From NCBI RefSeq assembly GCF_003944765.1, contig NZ_RWIU01000002.1:496001-560000 (forward strand): a stretch of 64,000 nt of DNA, read 5' to 3'. Of the stretch, positions 7,765-15,549 are shown one piece after another. The translations under genes were made by a program, and so were the position numbers. This DNA comes from Hymenobacter perfusus. GTDB taxonomy: Bacteria; Bacteroidota; Bacteroidia; Cytophagales; Hymenobacteraceae. Numbering within the stretch: the stretch's first letter is position 1; each line of letters opens with the position of its first letter. A model generated the notes under the pieces. That model saw only the letters and a program-made list of their open reading frames with translations, was not told where the DNA came from and made no database searches.

Positions 7765-8817
7765 CTAGTCGTTGCGGGCACTGCGGGGAGCGGGACCAGG
7801 AATCAGGGGCTTTATTTCGGCTTCCGACTTGCGGTAGCGCACCAGCTCGCAGGCCATGTACAGGGCCTCGCGGAAAGACGTTTCGTCGGCCTGGAACTTA
7901 CCGGCCAGGCCGTAGGCCGTGCCATGGTCGGGGGAAGTACGGATGACGGGCAAACCGGCCGTGAAGTTCACGCCCCGCTCGAAGGCCAGGATTTTGAAGG
8001 GAATCAGACCCTGGTCGTGGTAGAGCGAGAGGGTGGCGTCAAACTGCTTGAACTGGCGGGTGCCGAAGTAGCCATCGGCCGGAAACGGGCCGTAGGCCAA
8101 GTGGCCTTCTTCCTGAAACCGGCGCAGCACGGGCGTTACCACGTCGGCCTCCTCGGTGCCGAGCAGGCCGTTCTCGCCGGCGTGGGGATTGAGGCCAAGC
8201 ACGGCCACGCGCGGCTTCTCGATGCCGAAATCGTGCTTCAATGAGTGCAGCAAAATGCGCAGCTTGGCCGTGAGCAGCTCCTTGGTTACGCGGCCCGGCA
8301 CGTCCTTGAGTGGAATGTGGCCCGTGACGGTGGCCACGCGCAGGTCATCGGCGGCCAGCAGCATCAGGCTTTCCCTGGCTTCGAAAAAGCTGGTCAGAAA
8401 CTCGGTGTGACCGGGAAAGCGGAAGTCGTCGGCCTGGGTGTTCTCCTTGCTGATGGGGGCCGTCACGAGGGCGTCGAGCAGGCCGGCTTTCAGGTCGCGG
8501 GCGGCGGCCTGCAGGCTCAGGCGGGCCGCCGTGCCGCTGGCCGGGCTGGGCTGGCCGGGGGTGAGGTGGTAGTCCTCATCCCAGCACGTGACGGCGTTGT
8601 GCTTGCCGGGGGCAATATCGGCCGCCTCGCGCACCTGCCGGAACGTGAGCGGCTCGTGGCTGGCGTCGTGCGGGAAGTCGCCGAAAAGCACAGCCGCCGT
8701 GCCGTAGACCACCGGCGTGCAGAACTTGAGCAGGCGCTGGTCGAGGAAGGTTTTATAGATGATTTCCGGACCGATGCCGGCTAGGTCGCCGACGGAAATA
8801 CCAATGCGTGGAAGCAT
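7765..8817 (-). CDS. pdxA: 4-hydroxythreonine-4-phosphate dehydrogenase
   Basis: PdxA oxidises 4-phosphohydroxy-L-threonine with NAD in the DXP-dependent pyridoxal-phosphate pathway. The 350-residue protein begins LPRIGISVGDLAGIGPEII and has the metal-ligand histidine motifs PGHTEFL, LNPHAGENG and RTSPDHGT, plus LVTAPISKE. The C-terminal PGPAPRSARND extension is non-conserved and may come from adjoining repeat DNA. No other pyridoxine gene is adjacent. The start codon is followed upstream by a heptad tract and a REP-like element, so it is probably transcribed alone. Confidence 0.95.
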   Translation of the reverse strand: MLPRIGISVGDLAGIGPEIIYKTFLDQRLLKFCTPVVYGTAAVLFGDFPHDASHEPLTFRQVREAADIAPGKHNAVTCWDEDYHLTPGQPSPASGTAARLSLQAAARDLKAGLLDALVTAPISKENTQADDFRFPGHTEFLTSFFEARESLMLLAADDLRVATVTGHIPLKDVPGRVTKELLTAKLRILLHSLKHDFGIEKPRVAVLGLNPHAGENGLLGTEEADVVTPVLRRFQEEGHLAYGPFPADGYFGTRQFKQFDATLSLYHDQGLIPFKILAFERGVNFTAGLPVIRTSPDHGTAYGLAGKFQADETSFREALYMACELVRYRKSEAEIKPLIPGPAPRSARND

Positions 8818-8821
8818 GTAT

Positions 8822-8856
8822 TGAGAATGAGTAAATGAGCGAGTAAGTGAATGGGG
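8822..8856. repeat. Heptad-periodic tract before pdxA
   Basis: Approximate 7-mers TGAGAAT, GAGTAAA, TGAGCGA, GTAAGTG lie within 5 bases of the pdxA start, beside the REP-like element at 8858. The period is less clean than at other sites. Confidence 0.5.
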
Positions 8857-8857
8857 C

Positions 8858-8990
8858 TGTCATCCTGAGCGAAGCGAAGGACCTTCTCCCGTTAGAGTGG
8901 TTCTGGCGTCGTTTCCCGCAGAGGACGCAGAGGCTACCGCAGAGTCGTTCAGAGGGGCAGAAGGTCCTTCGGCTCCGCCTCAGGATGACA
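8858..8990. repeat. REP-like inverted repeat (TGTCATCCTGAGC type)
   Basis: Left arm 8858-8886 begins TGTCATCCTGAGCGAAGCGA; right arm 8961-8990 ends CCTCAGGATGACA. Outer parts are perfect inverses; the inner part differs (GAAGCGAAG against CGGAGCCGAAG), so two sub-variants are paired. It fills the gap between pdxA and the aminopeptidase. Confidence 0.85.
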
Positions 8991-8999
8991 AGTGGACAA

Positions 9000-10448
9000 T
9001 TACAGCCCTTTCAAAAACTCATACGTGGAGCGGATGGCGGTGCCGGTGCCACCTTTGCCGCGGTAAGAATCGGGGGCGGTGAGGAAGGCGGGGCCGGCAA
9101 TATCGAAGTGAATCCAGGGGTAGCCCTCGGTGAAGCGCTCCAGGAACTTGCCGGCCGAAATGGCGCCGGCTTCGGCCTTGCCCAGGTTGCTGATGTCGGC
9201 AATGGGGCTCTTGATGTGGTCGGCGTACTCATCCCAGAGCGGAAACTCTACCAGTCGCTCGTGGGTAGCGTTGCCAGCTTTTTTGAGGGCCAGCATAGTT
9301 TCCTCGTCGGCGGTACCCATGTACACGGTGCCCTCAATACCGATGGCCCGCACGGCCGAGCCGGTGAGCGTGGCGTAATCGAGCACCAGTTGGGGCTCGT
9401 ATTTTTTGGCAAAGGCCAGCGCGTCGGCCAGAATGAGGCGGCCTTCGGCGTCGGTATTCATCACCTCCACCGTGAGGCCGCTGTACATGGTGATGACGTC
9501 GCCGGGGGCCAGGGCGGGGCCACCGGGGCGGTTGTCGGTGGCGGGCACCAGGCCGATGACGTGCAGGGGTACGTTGTTTTTGGCCAAGGCCGTGAGTACG
9601 CCCACCACCACGGCCGAGCCGGCCATGTCGCACTTCATCAGGTCCATGCTGTTGGGCGTGGGCTTGAGGCTGAGGCCGCCGGTATCATACACTACACCCT
9701 TGCCCACCAGCACAATAGGCTTGGCATTGGTGGCACCTTCCGGCTTGTACTCCATAATAGTGAAGGTGGGCGGCTCGGGGCTGCCCTGGTTCACGGCCAG
9801 CAGGCCGCCCATGCGCAGGGCCTCAATCCGCACCAGATCCAGTACTTCCACCGAGAAACCAGCGGCTTCGCCGGCCTGCTCGAACTGCTGGGCCAGCTGG
9901 GTAGCGTTGAGGTGGGAGTAGGGCATGTTCACCAGGTCGCGGGCCAGGTACACGCCTTGCAGCACGCCATCCAGCTCCTGTACCTGCTCGGCGGAGAGGT
10001 CGGGGCCGACCAGCGTGAGCTGCTGAAGCGTGGCCGGTTTCTTCGATTTCTCGTCGGTTTTGTAGCCCTCGAACTGGTAGGCCGTGAGGGCCAGCCCTTC
10101 TGCCAGGGCCAGGGCCCCGCCGGGGGCGGTGAGGTTACAGATATATAGTTCGGCCACCTCATCGGCCTTGAGCTGGGCGTGCAGCTTGTGGCCGGCTTTG
10201 CGCAGGGCTTCCGTGCTGAGGTCGGCCGTTTTCTTGTCCTCGGCCACCACGTAGTAGTGGTGGTGGGTGTACTGGTTCACGCTGATGAGCTTGTCATCGG
10301 CCTGCAGGCGGGTGGCCACGTACTGACGGGCGGCTTCGGGCAGGTCAGCGGCGGCGGTTACGGGCAGCTCCCGGGTGCCGGCCGGCAGAATGAACACGGT
10401 GTCGGCAATGGCGGGAAAATCGGCGGAGTAGGCGAGGGCTAAGGGCAT
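9000..10448 (-). CDS. Leucyl aminopeptidase family protein (M17)
   Basis: A cytosolic M17 metallo-aminopeptidase that removes N-terminal residues from peptides, normally as a hexamer with two metal ions per subunit. The 482-residue length is typical. The N-terminal domain is variable; the C-terminal catalytic half shows VGKGVVYDTGGLSLKP, MKCDMAGSAVVVG and the signature NTDAEGRLILADAL with metal-binding Asp and Glu, followed by DYATLTGSAV. It is bounded by a REP-like element downstream and by the divergent rsmA leader upstream, so it is probably monocistronic. The exact substrate preference is not predictable. Confidence 0.94.
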   Translation of the reverse strand: MPLALAYSADFPAIADTVFILPAGTRELPVTAAADLPEAARQYVATRLQADDKLISVNQYTHHHYYVVAEDKKTADLSTEALRKAGHKLHAQLKADEVAELYICNLTAPGGALALAEGLALTAYQFEGYKTDEKSKKPATLQQLTLVGPDLSAEQVQELDGVLQGVYLARDLVNMPYSHLNATQLAQQFEQAGEAAGFSVEVLDLVRIEALRMGGLLAVNQGSPEPPTFTIMEYKPEGATNAKPIVLVGKGVVYDTGGLSLKPTPNSMDLMKCDMAGSAVVVGVLTALAKNNVPLHVIGLVPATDNRPGGPALAPGDVITMYSGLTVEVMNTDAEGRLILADALAFAKKYEPQLVLDYATLTGSAVRAIGIEGTVYMGTADEETMLALKKAGNATHERLVEFPLWDEYADHIKSPIADISNLGKAEAGAISAGKFLERFTEGYPWIHFDIAGPAFLTAPDSYRGKGGTGTAIRSTYEFLKGL

Positions 10449-10521
10449 GAGTGGAAGCAGGTAAGGAGGAAGCCGGCACCGCGCTTCGGCCCGGGACAGG
10501 AAGAAACGGCTGGCACTGGCG

Positions 10522-10529
10522 TATCTTTG
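10522..10529 (+). promoter_or_regulatory. -7 promoter box upstream of rsmA
   Basis: TATCTTTG matches TAnnTTTG exactly. It would give a leader of about 160 bases that consists largely of the heptad arms at 10539-10695. Confidence 0.5.
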
Positions 10530-10538
10530 GGCCGTGAA

Positions 10539-10695
10539 GGTAACAGGTAGTAAGTAGTTGGTAGCAGGCAGTTGGAGGAAAGGTAGCTCCAGCTTAGTTC
10601 AAGCAACAGAAATATTGACTTGAGCCAGCCTGTTTCCTGGTACTGTTTGCACGCTGCTATCCTATTACCATCTACCCCCTACCTACTTCCTCCTC
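10539..10695. repeat. Heptad-periodic inverted tract forming the rsmA leader
   Basis: Left arm 10539-10580 reads GGTAACA, GGTAGTA, AGTAGTT, GGTAGCA, GGCAGTT, GGAGGAA. Right arm 10654-10695 reads CTGCTAT, CCTATTA, CCATCTA, CCCCCTA, CCTACTT, CCTCCTC and stops exactly at the ATG. The arms are inverse in word content. Confidence 0.82.
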
Positions 10696-11484
10696 ATGGA
10701 TTCCGTTAAAGCCAAAAAGCACCTCGGGCAGCACTTCCTCAACGACCCCAACATTGCCCGCAACATTGTGGAGGCCCTGCGCCTGCCCGATGGCGTGAAG
10801 GAGGTGCTGGAAATTGGCCCCGGTATGGGCGTACTCACCCAAACACTGCTGCAACACCCCGAATACCGCACTTCGGTAGTGGAAATCGACCGGGACTCGG
10901 TGGCGTACCTGGGCAAGCACTACCCGGCGCTGGCAGACCGGATTTACTCCCAGGATTTCCTGAAAATGGACCTGGCCAAGCTCTACGACGGGCAGCCGCT
11001 GACCATCATCGGCAACTTTCCCTACAACATCAGCTCCCAGATTTACTTCCAGGTGCTGGCTCACCGTCAGCAGGTGCGCGAGTGCGTGGGCATGATTCAG
11101 AAGGAAGTGGCCGACCGCCTCGCCGAAGGCCCCGGCTCCAAAACCTACGGCATTCTGAGCGTGCTGCTCCAGGCGTTTTATACTATCGAGTACCTGTTCA
11201 CGGTGCCGCCGCACGTGTTCAGCCCGCCGCCCAAGGTACAGTCGGCCGTTATCCGTCTCACCCGCAACAGCACGGAAAGCCTGGCCTGCGACGAGAAGCT
11301 ATTCTTCAAAGTGGTGAAACAGGCCTTCTCCACCCGCCGCAAAACCCTGCGCAACGCGCTGAAGCCGTTGGGTATGCCCCCCGAAGCCACCACTGACCCC
11401 ATCTTCGACAAGCGTGCCGAGCAGCTCAGCGTCGCCGATTTCGTGGGGCTGACGCAGCATGTAGCGGAGCATAAGGTGGATTAA
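10696..11484 (+). CDS. rsmA: 16S rRNA (adenine1518/1519-N6)-dimethyltransferase
   Basis: RsmA (KsgA) dimethylates two adjacent adenosines near the 3' end of 16S rRNA late in small-subunit assembly. The 262-residue length is standard. Motifs: KKHLGQHFLNDPNIARNIV at the N-terminus, SAM-binding EIGPGMGVLTQTLL, and the catalytic GNFPYNISSQI, with a C-terminal helical domain (STRRKTLRNALKPLG). The ATG at 10696 directly abuts the heptad tract and is the only sensible start. A 2-hydroxyacid dehydrogenase gene follows after 72 bases on the same strand. Confidence 0.97.
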   Translation: MDSVKAKKHLGQHFLNDPNIARNIVEALRLPDGVKEVLEIGPGMGVLTQTLLQHPEYRTSVVEIDRDSVAYLGKHYPALADRIYSQDFLKMDLAKLYDGQPLTIIGNFPYNISSQIYFQVLAHRQQVRECVGMIQKEVADRLAEGPGSKTYGILSVLLQAFYTIEYLFTVPPHVFSPPPKVQSAVIRLTRNSTESLACDEKLFFKVVKQAFSTRRKTLRNALKPLGMPPEATTDPIFDKRAEQLSVADFVGLTQHVAEHKVD

Positions 11485-11529
11485 TACACAGTGTTGCGTA
11501 GTGCTGTTGGCAAGGCATCACGACGGTAG

Positions 11530-11556
11530 TTTTTACTTCTCAATTTCTAATTGAAA
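11530..11556. repeat. Heptad-periodic tract before the hydroxyacid dehydrogenase gene
   Basis: TTTTTAC, TTCTCAA, TTTCTAA, then TTGAAA up to the ATG at 11557. The words resemble those of the efp leader tract. Confidence 0.6.
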
Positions 11557-12495
11557 ATGTCCCTCTGCCTCGTCATCGACGAAATGCACCCCAGCCTCCC
11601 TGAGTACCTGGAGCCGCTGGGTGTTACGCTGCACTACCGGCCCGAGCTGAAGGCCGCCGACGTGCCCGCCGCGCTGGCCGCGCACCCCTACGACGGGCTG
11701 CTGGTGCGCTCTAAGCTGCGCGTGACGCGGGAGCTGCTGGCCCACGGCCCGCACCTGCGCTACGTGGGCCGGGCCGGGGCCGGCGTCGATAACATTGACG
11801 AAGCCGCCCTGGCTGAAGCCAACGTAACGCTGCTCAACGCCCCCGAGGGCAACCGCGACGCGGTGGGCGAGTACGCCGTGGGGCTGCTGCTGGCGCTGCT
11901 ACGCAATATTACCCGCGCCGACCAGGAGGTGCGCCAGGGCCAGTGGCGGCGCGAGGCGAACCGGGGTGAGGAAATCGGGGGCAAAACCATCGGGCTGCTG
12001 GGCTACGGGCACATGGGCCGCGCCTTCGCTAAGCGCCTCCAGGCCTTCGACTGCACCGTACTGGCTCACGACCACGACCCGCGCGTGGAGCCCAACCACC
12101 ACGCCACGCTGGTAACGCTGGCCGAGCTGCAGGCGCGGGCTGAGGTGCTGAGCCTGCACATTCCGTACTCGGCGGCCAACCACCACTTTGTGAACGAGGA
12201 GCTGCTGGCCGGGTTCCGGAACCCGTTGTGGCTGCTGAATACGGCCCGGGGCGAGGTGCTCGACCACGCCGCCGTGGTGCAGCGCCTGCAAACCGGCCAG
12301 CTGCGCGGCGCAGCGTTGGATGTGCTCGAAAACGAGAAGCTCATCACCCTAAGCCCCGAACAGCAAACCCGCTACGACTACCTGCGCACGGCCCCGAACG
12401 TGGTTCTCTCGCCCCACGTGGGCGGCTGGAGCTTCCAGAGCTACGAGCGCATCAACCGGGTGCTGGCCGAGAAGCTACGGGTGTTTCTGGGGTAG
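11557..12495 (+). CDS. D-isomer-specific 2-hydroxyacid dehydrogenase (phosphoglycerate dehydrogenase-like)
   Basis: The 312-residue protein has the two-domain D-2-hydroxyacid dehydrogenase layout: an outer catalytic domain split around an NAD-binding Rossmann domain (KTIGLLGYGHMGRAF). The catalytic Arg (LNTARGEV), Glu (DVLENE) and His (LSPHVGGW) are all present. Stretches such as GRAGAGVDNIDE and NAPEGNRDAVGEYAVG resemble 3-phosphoglycerate dehydrogenase, so serine synthesis is plausible, but there is no C-terminal ACT domain and no serC or serB neighbour. Start at the ATG at 11557; a TTG six bases earlier is less likely. Confidence 0.9.
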   Translation: MSLCLVIDEMHPSLPEYLEPLGVTLHYRPELKAADVPAALAAHPYDGLLVRSKLRVTRELLAHGPHLRYVGRAGAGVDNIDEAALAEANVTLLNAPEGNRDAVGEYAVGLLLALLRNITRADQEVRQGQWRREANRGEEIGGKTIGLLGYGHMGRAFAKRLQAFDCTVLAHDHDPRVEPNHHATLVTLAELQARAEVLSLHIPYSAANHHFVNEELLAGFRNPLWLLNTARGEVLDHAAVVQRLQTGQLRGAALDVLENEKLITLSPEQQTRYDYLRTAPNVVLSPHVGGWSFQSYERINRVLAEKLRVFLG

Positions 12496-12544
12496 CTCCG
12501 GGGGAATGACGAGGGGCTTTCTGGCCGTTTTCCCCAACGTTTCG

Positions 12545-12552
12545 TATATTTG
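12545..12552 (+). promoter_or_regulatory. -7 promoter box of greA
   Basis: TATATTTG matches TAnnTTTG exactly. It lies 50 bases after the upstream gene and 16 bases before the terminator stem at 12569. No good -33 TTTG at 19 bases. Confidence 0.6.
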
Positions 12553-12568
12553 CCTAAACCTGTTCCGG

Positions 12569-12608
12569 GGAGAACGGCCAGCCGCGCTGGCCGTTCTCCT
12601 TGTTTTTT
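12569..12608 (+). terminator. Intrinsic terminator inside the greA leader
   Basis: A perfect 13-base-pair stem (GGAGAACGGCCAG with its inverse) around loop CCGCG, followed by TTGTTTTTT. It lies between the greA -7 box and the greA ATG at 12628. It may also end read-through from the upstream dehydrogenase gene. Confidence 0.9.
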
Positions 12609-12627
12609 GAGCTTACAGCACCCCACC

Positions 12628-13101
12628 ATGTCTACCATCAACTACTATACTCCCGAAGGTCTTCAGAAGCTGAAGGATGAGCTCCAGGACCTCAAAATCC
12701 GTGGCCGCGCCAAAGCCGCCGACGACCTGCGCGAAGCCCGCGACAAAGGCGACCTGAGCGAAAACGCGGAGTACGATGCCGCCAAGGAAGCCCAGGGGCT
12801 GTTGGAGTTGAAAATCTCCAAGCTGGAGGAAGTAGTCGGCAACGCCCGCCTGCTCGATGAGACGAACCTGGACCTGACCAAGGTGCTCATCATGAGCAAG
12901 GTGAAGCTCAAGAACCTGAAGAACAACATGGTGCTCGACTACACGCTGGTTGCCGAGGAAGAGGCCAACCTGGCCGCCGGTAAAATCTCCGTGAAGTCGC
13001 CCATCGGCAAAGGCCTGCTTGGCAAATCAGCCGGCGACACGGCTGAAATTACTGTGCCGGCTGGCAAACTGCAGTTTGAAATCCTGGAAATCAGCCGCTA
13101 G
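12628..13101 (+). CDS. greA: Transcription elongation factor GreA
   Basis: GreA enters the secondary channel of RNA polymerase and stimulates cleavage of backtracked RNA. The start at 12628 (MSTINYYTPEGLQKLKDEL) gives 157 residues, the normal length. The N-terminal coiled coil carries the acidic tip motif GDLSENAEYDAAKEA with the catalytic Asp and Glu; the C-terminal FKBP-like domain runs from about residue 80. The leader holds a promoter box and a perfect terminator hairpin, so most starts from that promoter could end after about 50 bases, an arrangement known from the Escherichia coli greA leader (GraL RNAs). Confidence 0.97.
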   Translation: MSTINYYTPEGLQKLKDELQDLKIRGRAKAADDLREARDKGDLSENAEYDAAKEAQGLLELKISKLEEVVGNARLLDETNLDLTKVLIMSKVKLKNLKNNMVLDYTLVAEEEANLAAGKISVKSPIGKGLLGKSAGDTAEITVPAGKLQFEILEISR

Positions 13102-13102
13102 C

Positions 13103-13256
13103 GGTGAGTTTGTGAAATTGTGAGTTGGTGAATTTCATCAACTACTTGAAAGGGCGGAGCCACTGGCTTCGCTCTTTTGCGTTTTGCCCCGTACTTTGGC
13201 TGACCCTGCCCGTGGTCTTTCACCACTTCACCACTTCACAATTTCACCACTACACC
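13103..13256. repeat. Octad-periodic inverted tract between greA and the HIT gene
   Basis: Left arm 13103-13134: GGTGAGTT, TGTGAAAT, TGTGAGTT, GGTGAATT. Right arm 13217-13256: CTTTCACC, ACTTCACC, ACTTCACA, ATTTCACC, ACTACACC. The period is 8 here. The left arm begins one base after the greA stop and the right arm ends two bases before the HIT start. Confidence 0.8.
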
Positions 13257-13258
13257 GT

Positions 13259-14161
13259 ATGCCTTCCATTTTCTCCCGCATCGTGTCCGGCGAGCTGCCC
13301 GCTTTTAAGGTGGCCGAAGACGAGCATCACCTGGCCTTTCTGGATATTACGCCGCTGGTGGAAGGCCACACGCTGGTTATTCCCAAGCGCGAAGTCGATT
13401 ACATTTTTGATATGCCGCCGGCCGAGCTGGCCGCCCTGCACTTGTTTGCTCAGCGCGTGGCCCGGGGCGTGAAAGCCGCCGTGCCCTGCAAGCGGGTAGG
13501 AGTGGCCGTTATCGGGCTGGAAGTGCCCCACGCGCATATTCACCTCATTCCGATGAACAACGTGTCGGATATGAACTTCGCCAACCCCAAGATTAAGGTA
13601 CCCGAGCAGCGCCAGAACCAGCTGGCCGCCGCCATTGGGGCGCAGGTGCCGGCCGTGGTGAGCGGCACCGCCGCCGCCCCCACCGACCCGCGCGACACCA
13701 AAGGCGGCCGCGAAACCATGGAGGAATCGGAGCCCCAGGCCAAAACAACCAAACCTGCCGCCGCTGCCAACGACCCGGCCCTGGCCCAACTGCGCGAGTT
13801 GACCAAGGGTCTCGTGTACATGAGCGAGGGCGACGCACCGCTGGAGCCCGTAAGCTTCCCGGCTCCCGCCGGCGGCCTCACCGATGCGGCCCTGGCCCAG
13901 CTGGCCGGCCTGCCCGCCGATACTCAGGTGGAAAAGCAGGAGCTGACCTACTTCCTGCGCAACCACACCGCCGACAACGGTGTGCTGGGCAACCCCGAAC
14001 TGGCCAACCGTTTCAAGGCCCTGCAAATGTACCTGAAACAGGAGCTTAGCGGCACGCAGGTGTACCGCTTCGGCACGGGCCCGCAAGTGCTGGTGCTGGT
14101 GTTGGGCGAGGGAGAAGGCGGCAAGCTCCATGGCTTCAAAACCGTGCTGACGGAAACCTAA
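13259..14161 (+). CDS. HIT-family hydrolase fused to a NuiA-like nuclease-inhibitor domain
   Basis: This 300-residue protein has two parts. Residues 1-130 are a HIT protein (nucleotidyl hydrolase/transferase superfamily) with the histidine triad HAHIH at 91-95 and family stretches HTLVIPKREVDYIF and CKRVGVAVIGLEVPHAH. Residues 131-175 are a low-complexity Ala/Pro/Thr linker. Residues 176-300 resemble the NuiA nuclease A inhibitor family: GLVYMSEGDAPLEPVSFPAP, LAGLPADTQVE, a helix ending LKQELSGTQVYRFG and a final FKTVLTET. HIT proteins of this type are normally about 130 residues and end before the linker. I infer an in-frame fusion; an internal ATG near 13718 could also make the inhibitor domain alone. 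A NucA-type nuclease gene lies at 16974-18440. Confidence 0.85.
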   Translation: MPSIFSRIVSGELPAFKVAEDEHHLAFLDITPLVEGHTLVIPKREVDYIFDMPPAELAALHLFAQRVARGVKAAVPCKRVGVAVIGLEVPHAHIHLIPMNNVSDMNFANPKIKVPEQRQNQLAAAIGAQVPAVVSGTAAAPTDPRDTKGGRETMEESEPQAKTTKPAAAANDPALAQLRELTKGLVYMSEGDAPLEPVSFPAPAGGLTDAALAQLAGLPADTQVEKQELTYFLRNHTADNGVLGNPELANRFKALQMYLKQELSGTQVYRFGTGPQVLVLVLGEGEGGKLHGFKTVLTET

Positions 14162-14189
14162 GCCGGTAGTCTACTGCTTGATAAACGAT

Positions 14190-14226
14190 AACGCCCGGTC
14201 TGTTAGACAGATCGGGCGTTGTCGTT
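14190..14226 (+). terminator. Terminator-like hairpin after the HIT-NuiA gene
   Basis: AACGCCCG and CGGGCGTT pair around a 15-base loop that contains its own short stem (TCTGTTAGACAGA); a weak T-run (GTCGTTTT) follows. Confidence 0.7.
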
Positions 14227-14332
14227 TTCCAGCCCGGCGGCTAGGAGCCGTCGGTCCGATCATCCTTCCCGAAACGGCTTCGGATAGCAGGTGAGCCATT
14301 ACTCGGCAACGGTTCAAGCTGCGGCTGGCTGG

Positions 14333-15418
14333 TTAGCCGGCTGGTAATGGCTCCTCAGTTTCAGCAGGTAGCAGCGGGTGGCCCAGGCGGGTGCGGCGGC
14401 GGATGCGGTTTTCGCGCTCAAATACGGTGATGAGCACGATGAAGTAGGAGAGCAGCAGCGGCCCCAGCACCAGCCCCAGAATCCCGAAGATTTCGACGCC
14501 CAGCACCACGCCCGCCAGCGTGATGAGCGGGTGAATATTGCCCATGCGCCGGGCCAGGAAAATGCGTAGCAGGTTATCAATGTTCATGATGACGATGCCG
14601 CCCACCAGCAGAATGCCCATGCCCTGGCCGGTGTGGCCCTGGGTGAGCTTGAGAATGGCGGCCGGCCCCCATACCAGCGGCGTGCCCAGCACCGGAATAA
14701 ACGCCGTGAAAAACGCCACCGTACCCCAGAACAACGCATCGGGGACCCCAAAAATCCAGAGGGTGAGGCCCGTGAGCGAGGCCTGCACGAAGGCAATGAG
14801 GGCCTGCCCGAGCACATTGGCATTCACTGTGTTGCGCAGCGAGTCGCCCAGCTCACGCAGGGTGCCGGCCCGGAACGGGAGGTAGCGGCGCAGGCCCCGC
14901 AAAAAGCCTTCCTCCTGGGTGAACATAAAATACAGCGTAAACAGCATCAACCCGATAATTACCGTGAAGTGCAGCAGCCCGCTGGCCAGGGAGGGAATCC
15001 GGCCGCTGAGCCAGCTCACACTCTGCTGCACCAGCCCGCGCACGCCCTGCTCGGTGGTGAACTGGTAGCCGGTTTTCTGCTCGATTTTGTGCAGCACGGC
15101 CATAATCTGGCTGGTATCCTGGGCGTAGGCCCGGATGCGGCTGACCAGCATGAGGCTAAGGGCCGTGAAGGGCAGGATAATCACCACGAAGGAAAACGTG
15201 AGCAGGCCGCCCGTGACTACCTGCCGGTTCCAGCCCCGCCGGTGTACCAGCGCCTGAAACCAGGGCCGCAGCACCACATACAGAATGCCGGCCCCCAGGA
15301 ATGCCGTAAGGTAGCTGCCCAACCCCACCAGAATCAGCACGGCCAGCCCCACCAGGCACAGAATCAGCAGCACGTACTGCTGGCGCGGGGTGTAGATGTT
15401 CTCGGAGGAAGCAGGCAT
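14333..15418 (-). CDS. AI-2E/PerM-family membrane protein
   Basis: A 361-residue polytopic protein of the AI-2E (PerM/TqsA) family, with about eight membrane segments. Two hydrophobic pairs near the N-terminus are followed by a soluble stretch (IMAVLHKIEQKTGYQF...), then a C-terminal membrane block with PVLGTPLVWGPAAIL and FGILGLVLGPLLLSYFIV, which are typical of the family. Members export various small molecules or ions, and the quorum-signal name fits only a few of them, so no substrate is assigned. I start at the ATG at 15418 (MPASSENIYTPRQQYVLL). It sits between convergent and tandem genes with no functional link I can see. Confidence 0.9.
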   Translation of the reverse strand: MPASSENIYTPRQQYVLLILCLVGLAVLILVGLGSYLTAFLGAGILYVVLRPWFQALVHRRGWNRQVVTGGLLTFSFVVIILPFTALSLMLVSRIRAYAQDTSQIMAVLHKIEQKTGYQFTTEQGVRGLVQQSVSWLSGRIPSLASGLLHFTVIIGLMLFTLYFMFTQEEGFLRGLRRYLPFRAGTLRELGDSLRNTVNANVLGQALIAFVQASLTGLTLWIFGVPDALFWGTVAFFTAFIPVLGTPLVWGPAAILKLTQGHTGQGMGILLVGGIVIMNIDNLLRIFLARRMGNIHPLITLAGVVLGVEIFGILGLVLGPLLLSYFIVLITVFERENRIRRRTRLGHPLLPAETEEPLPAG

Positions 15419-15549
15419 GGGAGCGGGGAATACGCGTGGTAAGAGCACCTAAAGAACGTCATTCCGGGCTTGCCGAGGAACCTTACGTGCGGATGTTATG
15501 ATGCTATTCCAGCAGCGGTACGCAGGATGCTCCGCTCTGCATAACGTAC

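Noticed and set aside
8847-10148. Long open frame on the plus strand across the aminopeptidase gene
   Set aside because: It is the complement of the M17 coding frame in high-GC DNA, begins inside a REP-like element and shows no protein motif; the M17 signature on the minus strand explains the region.
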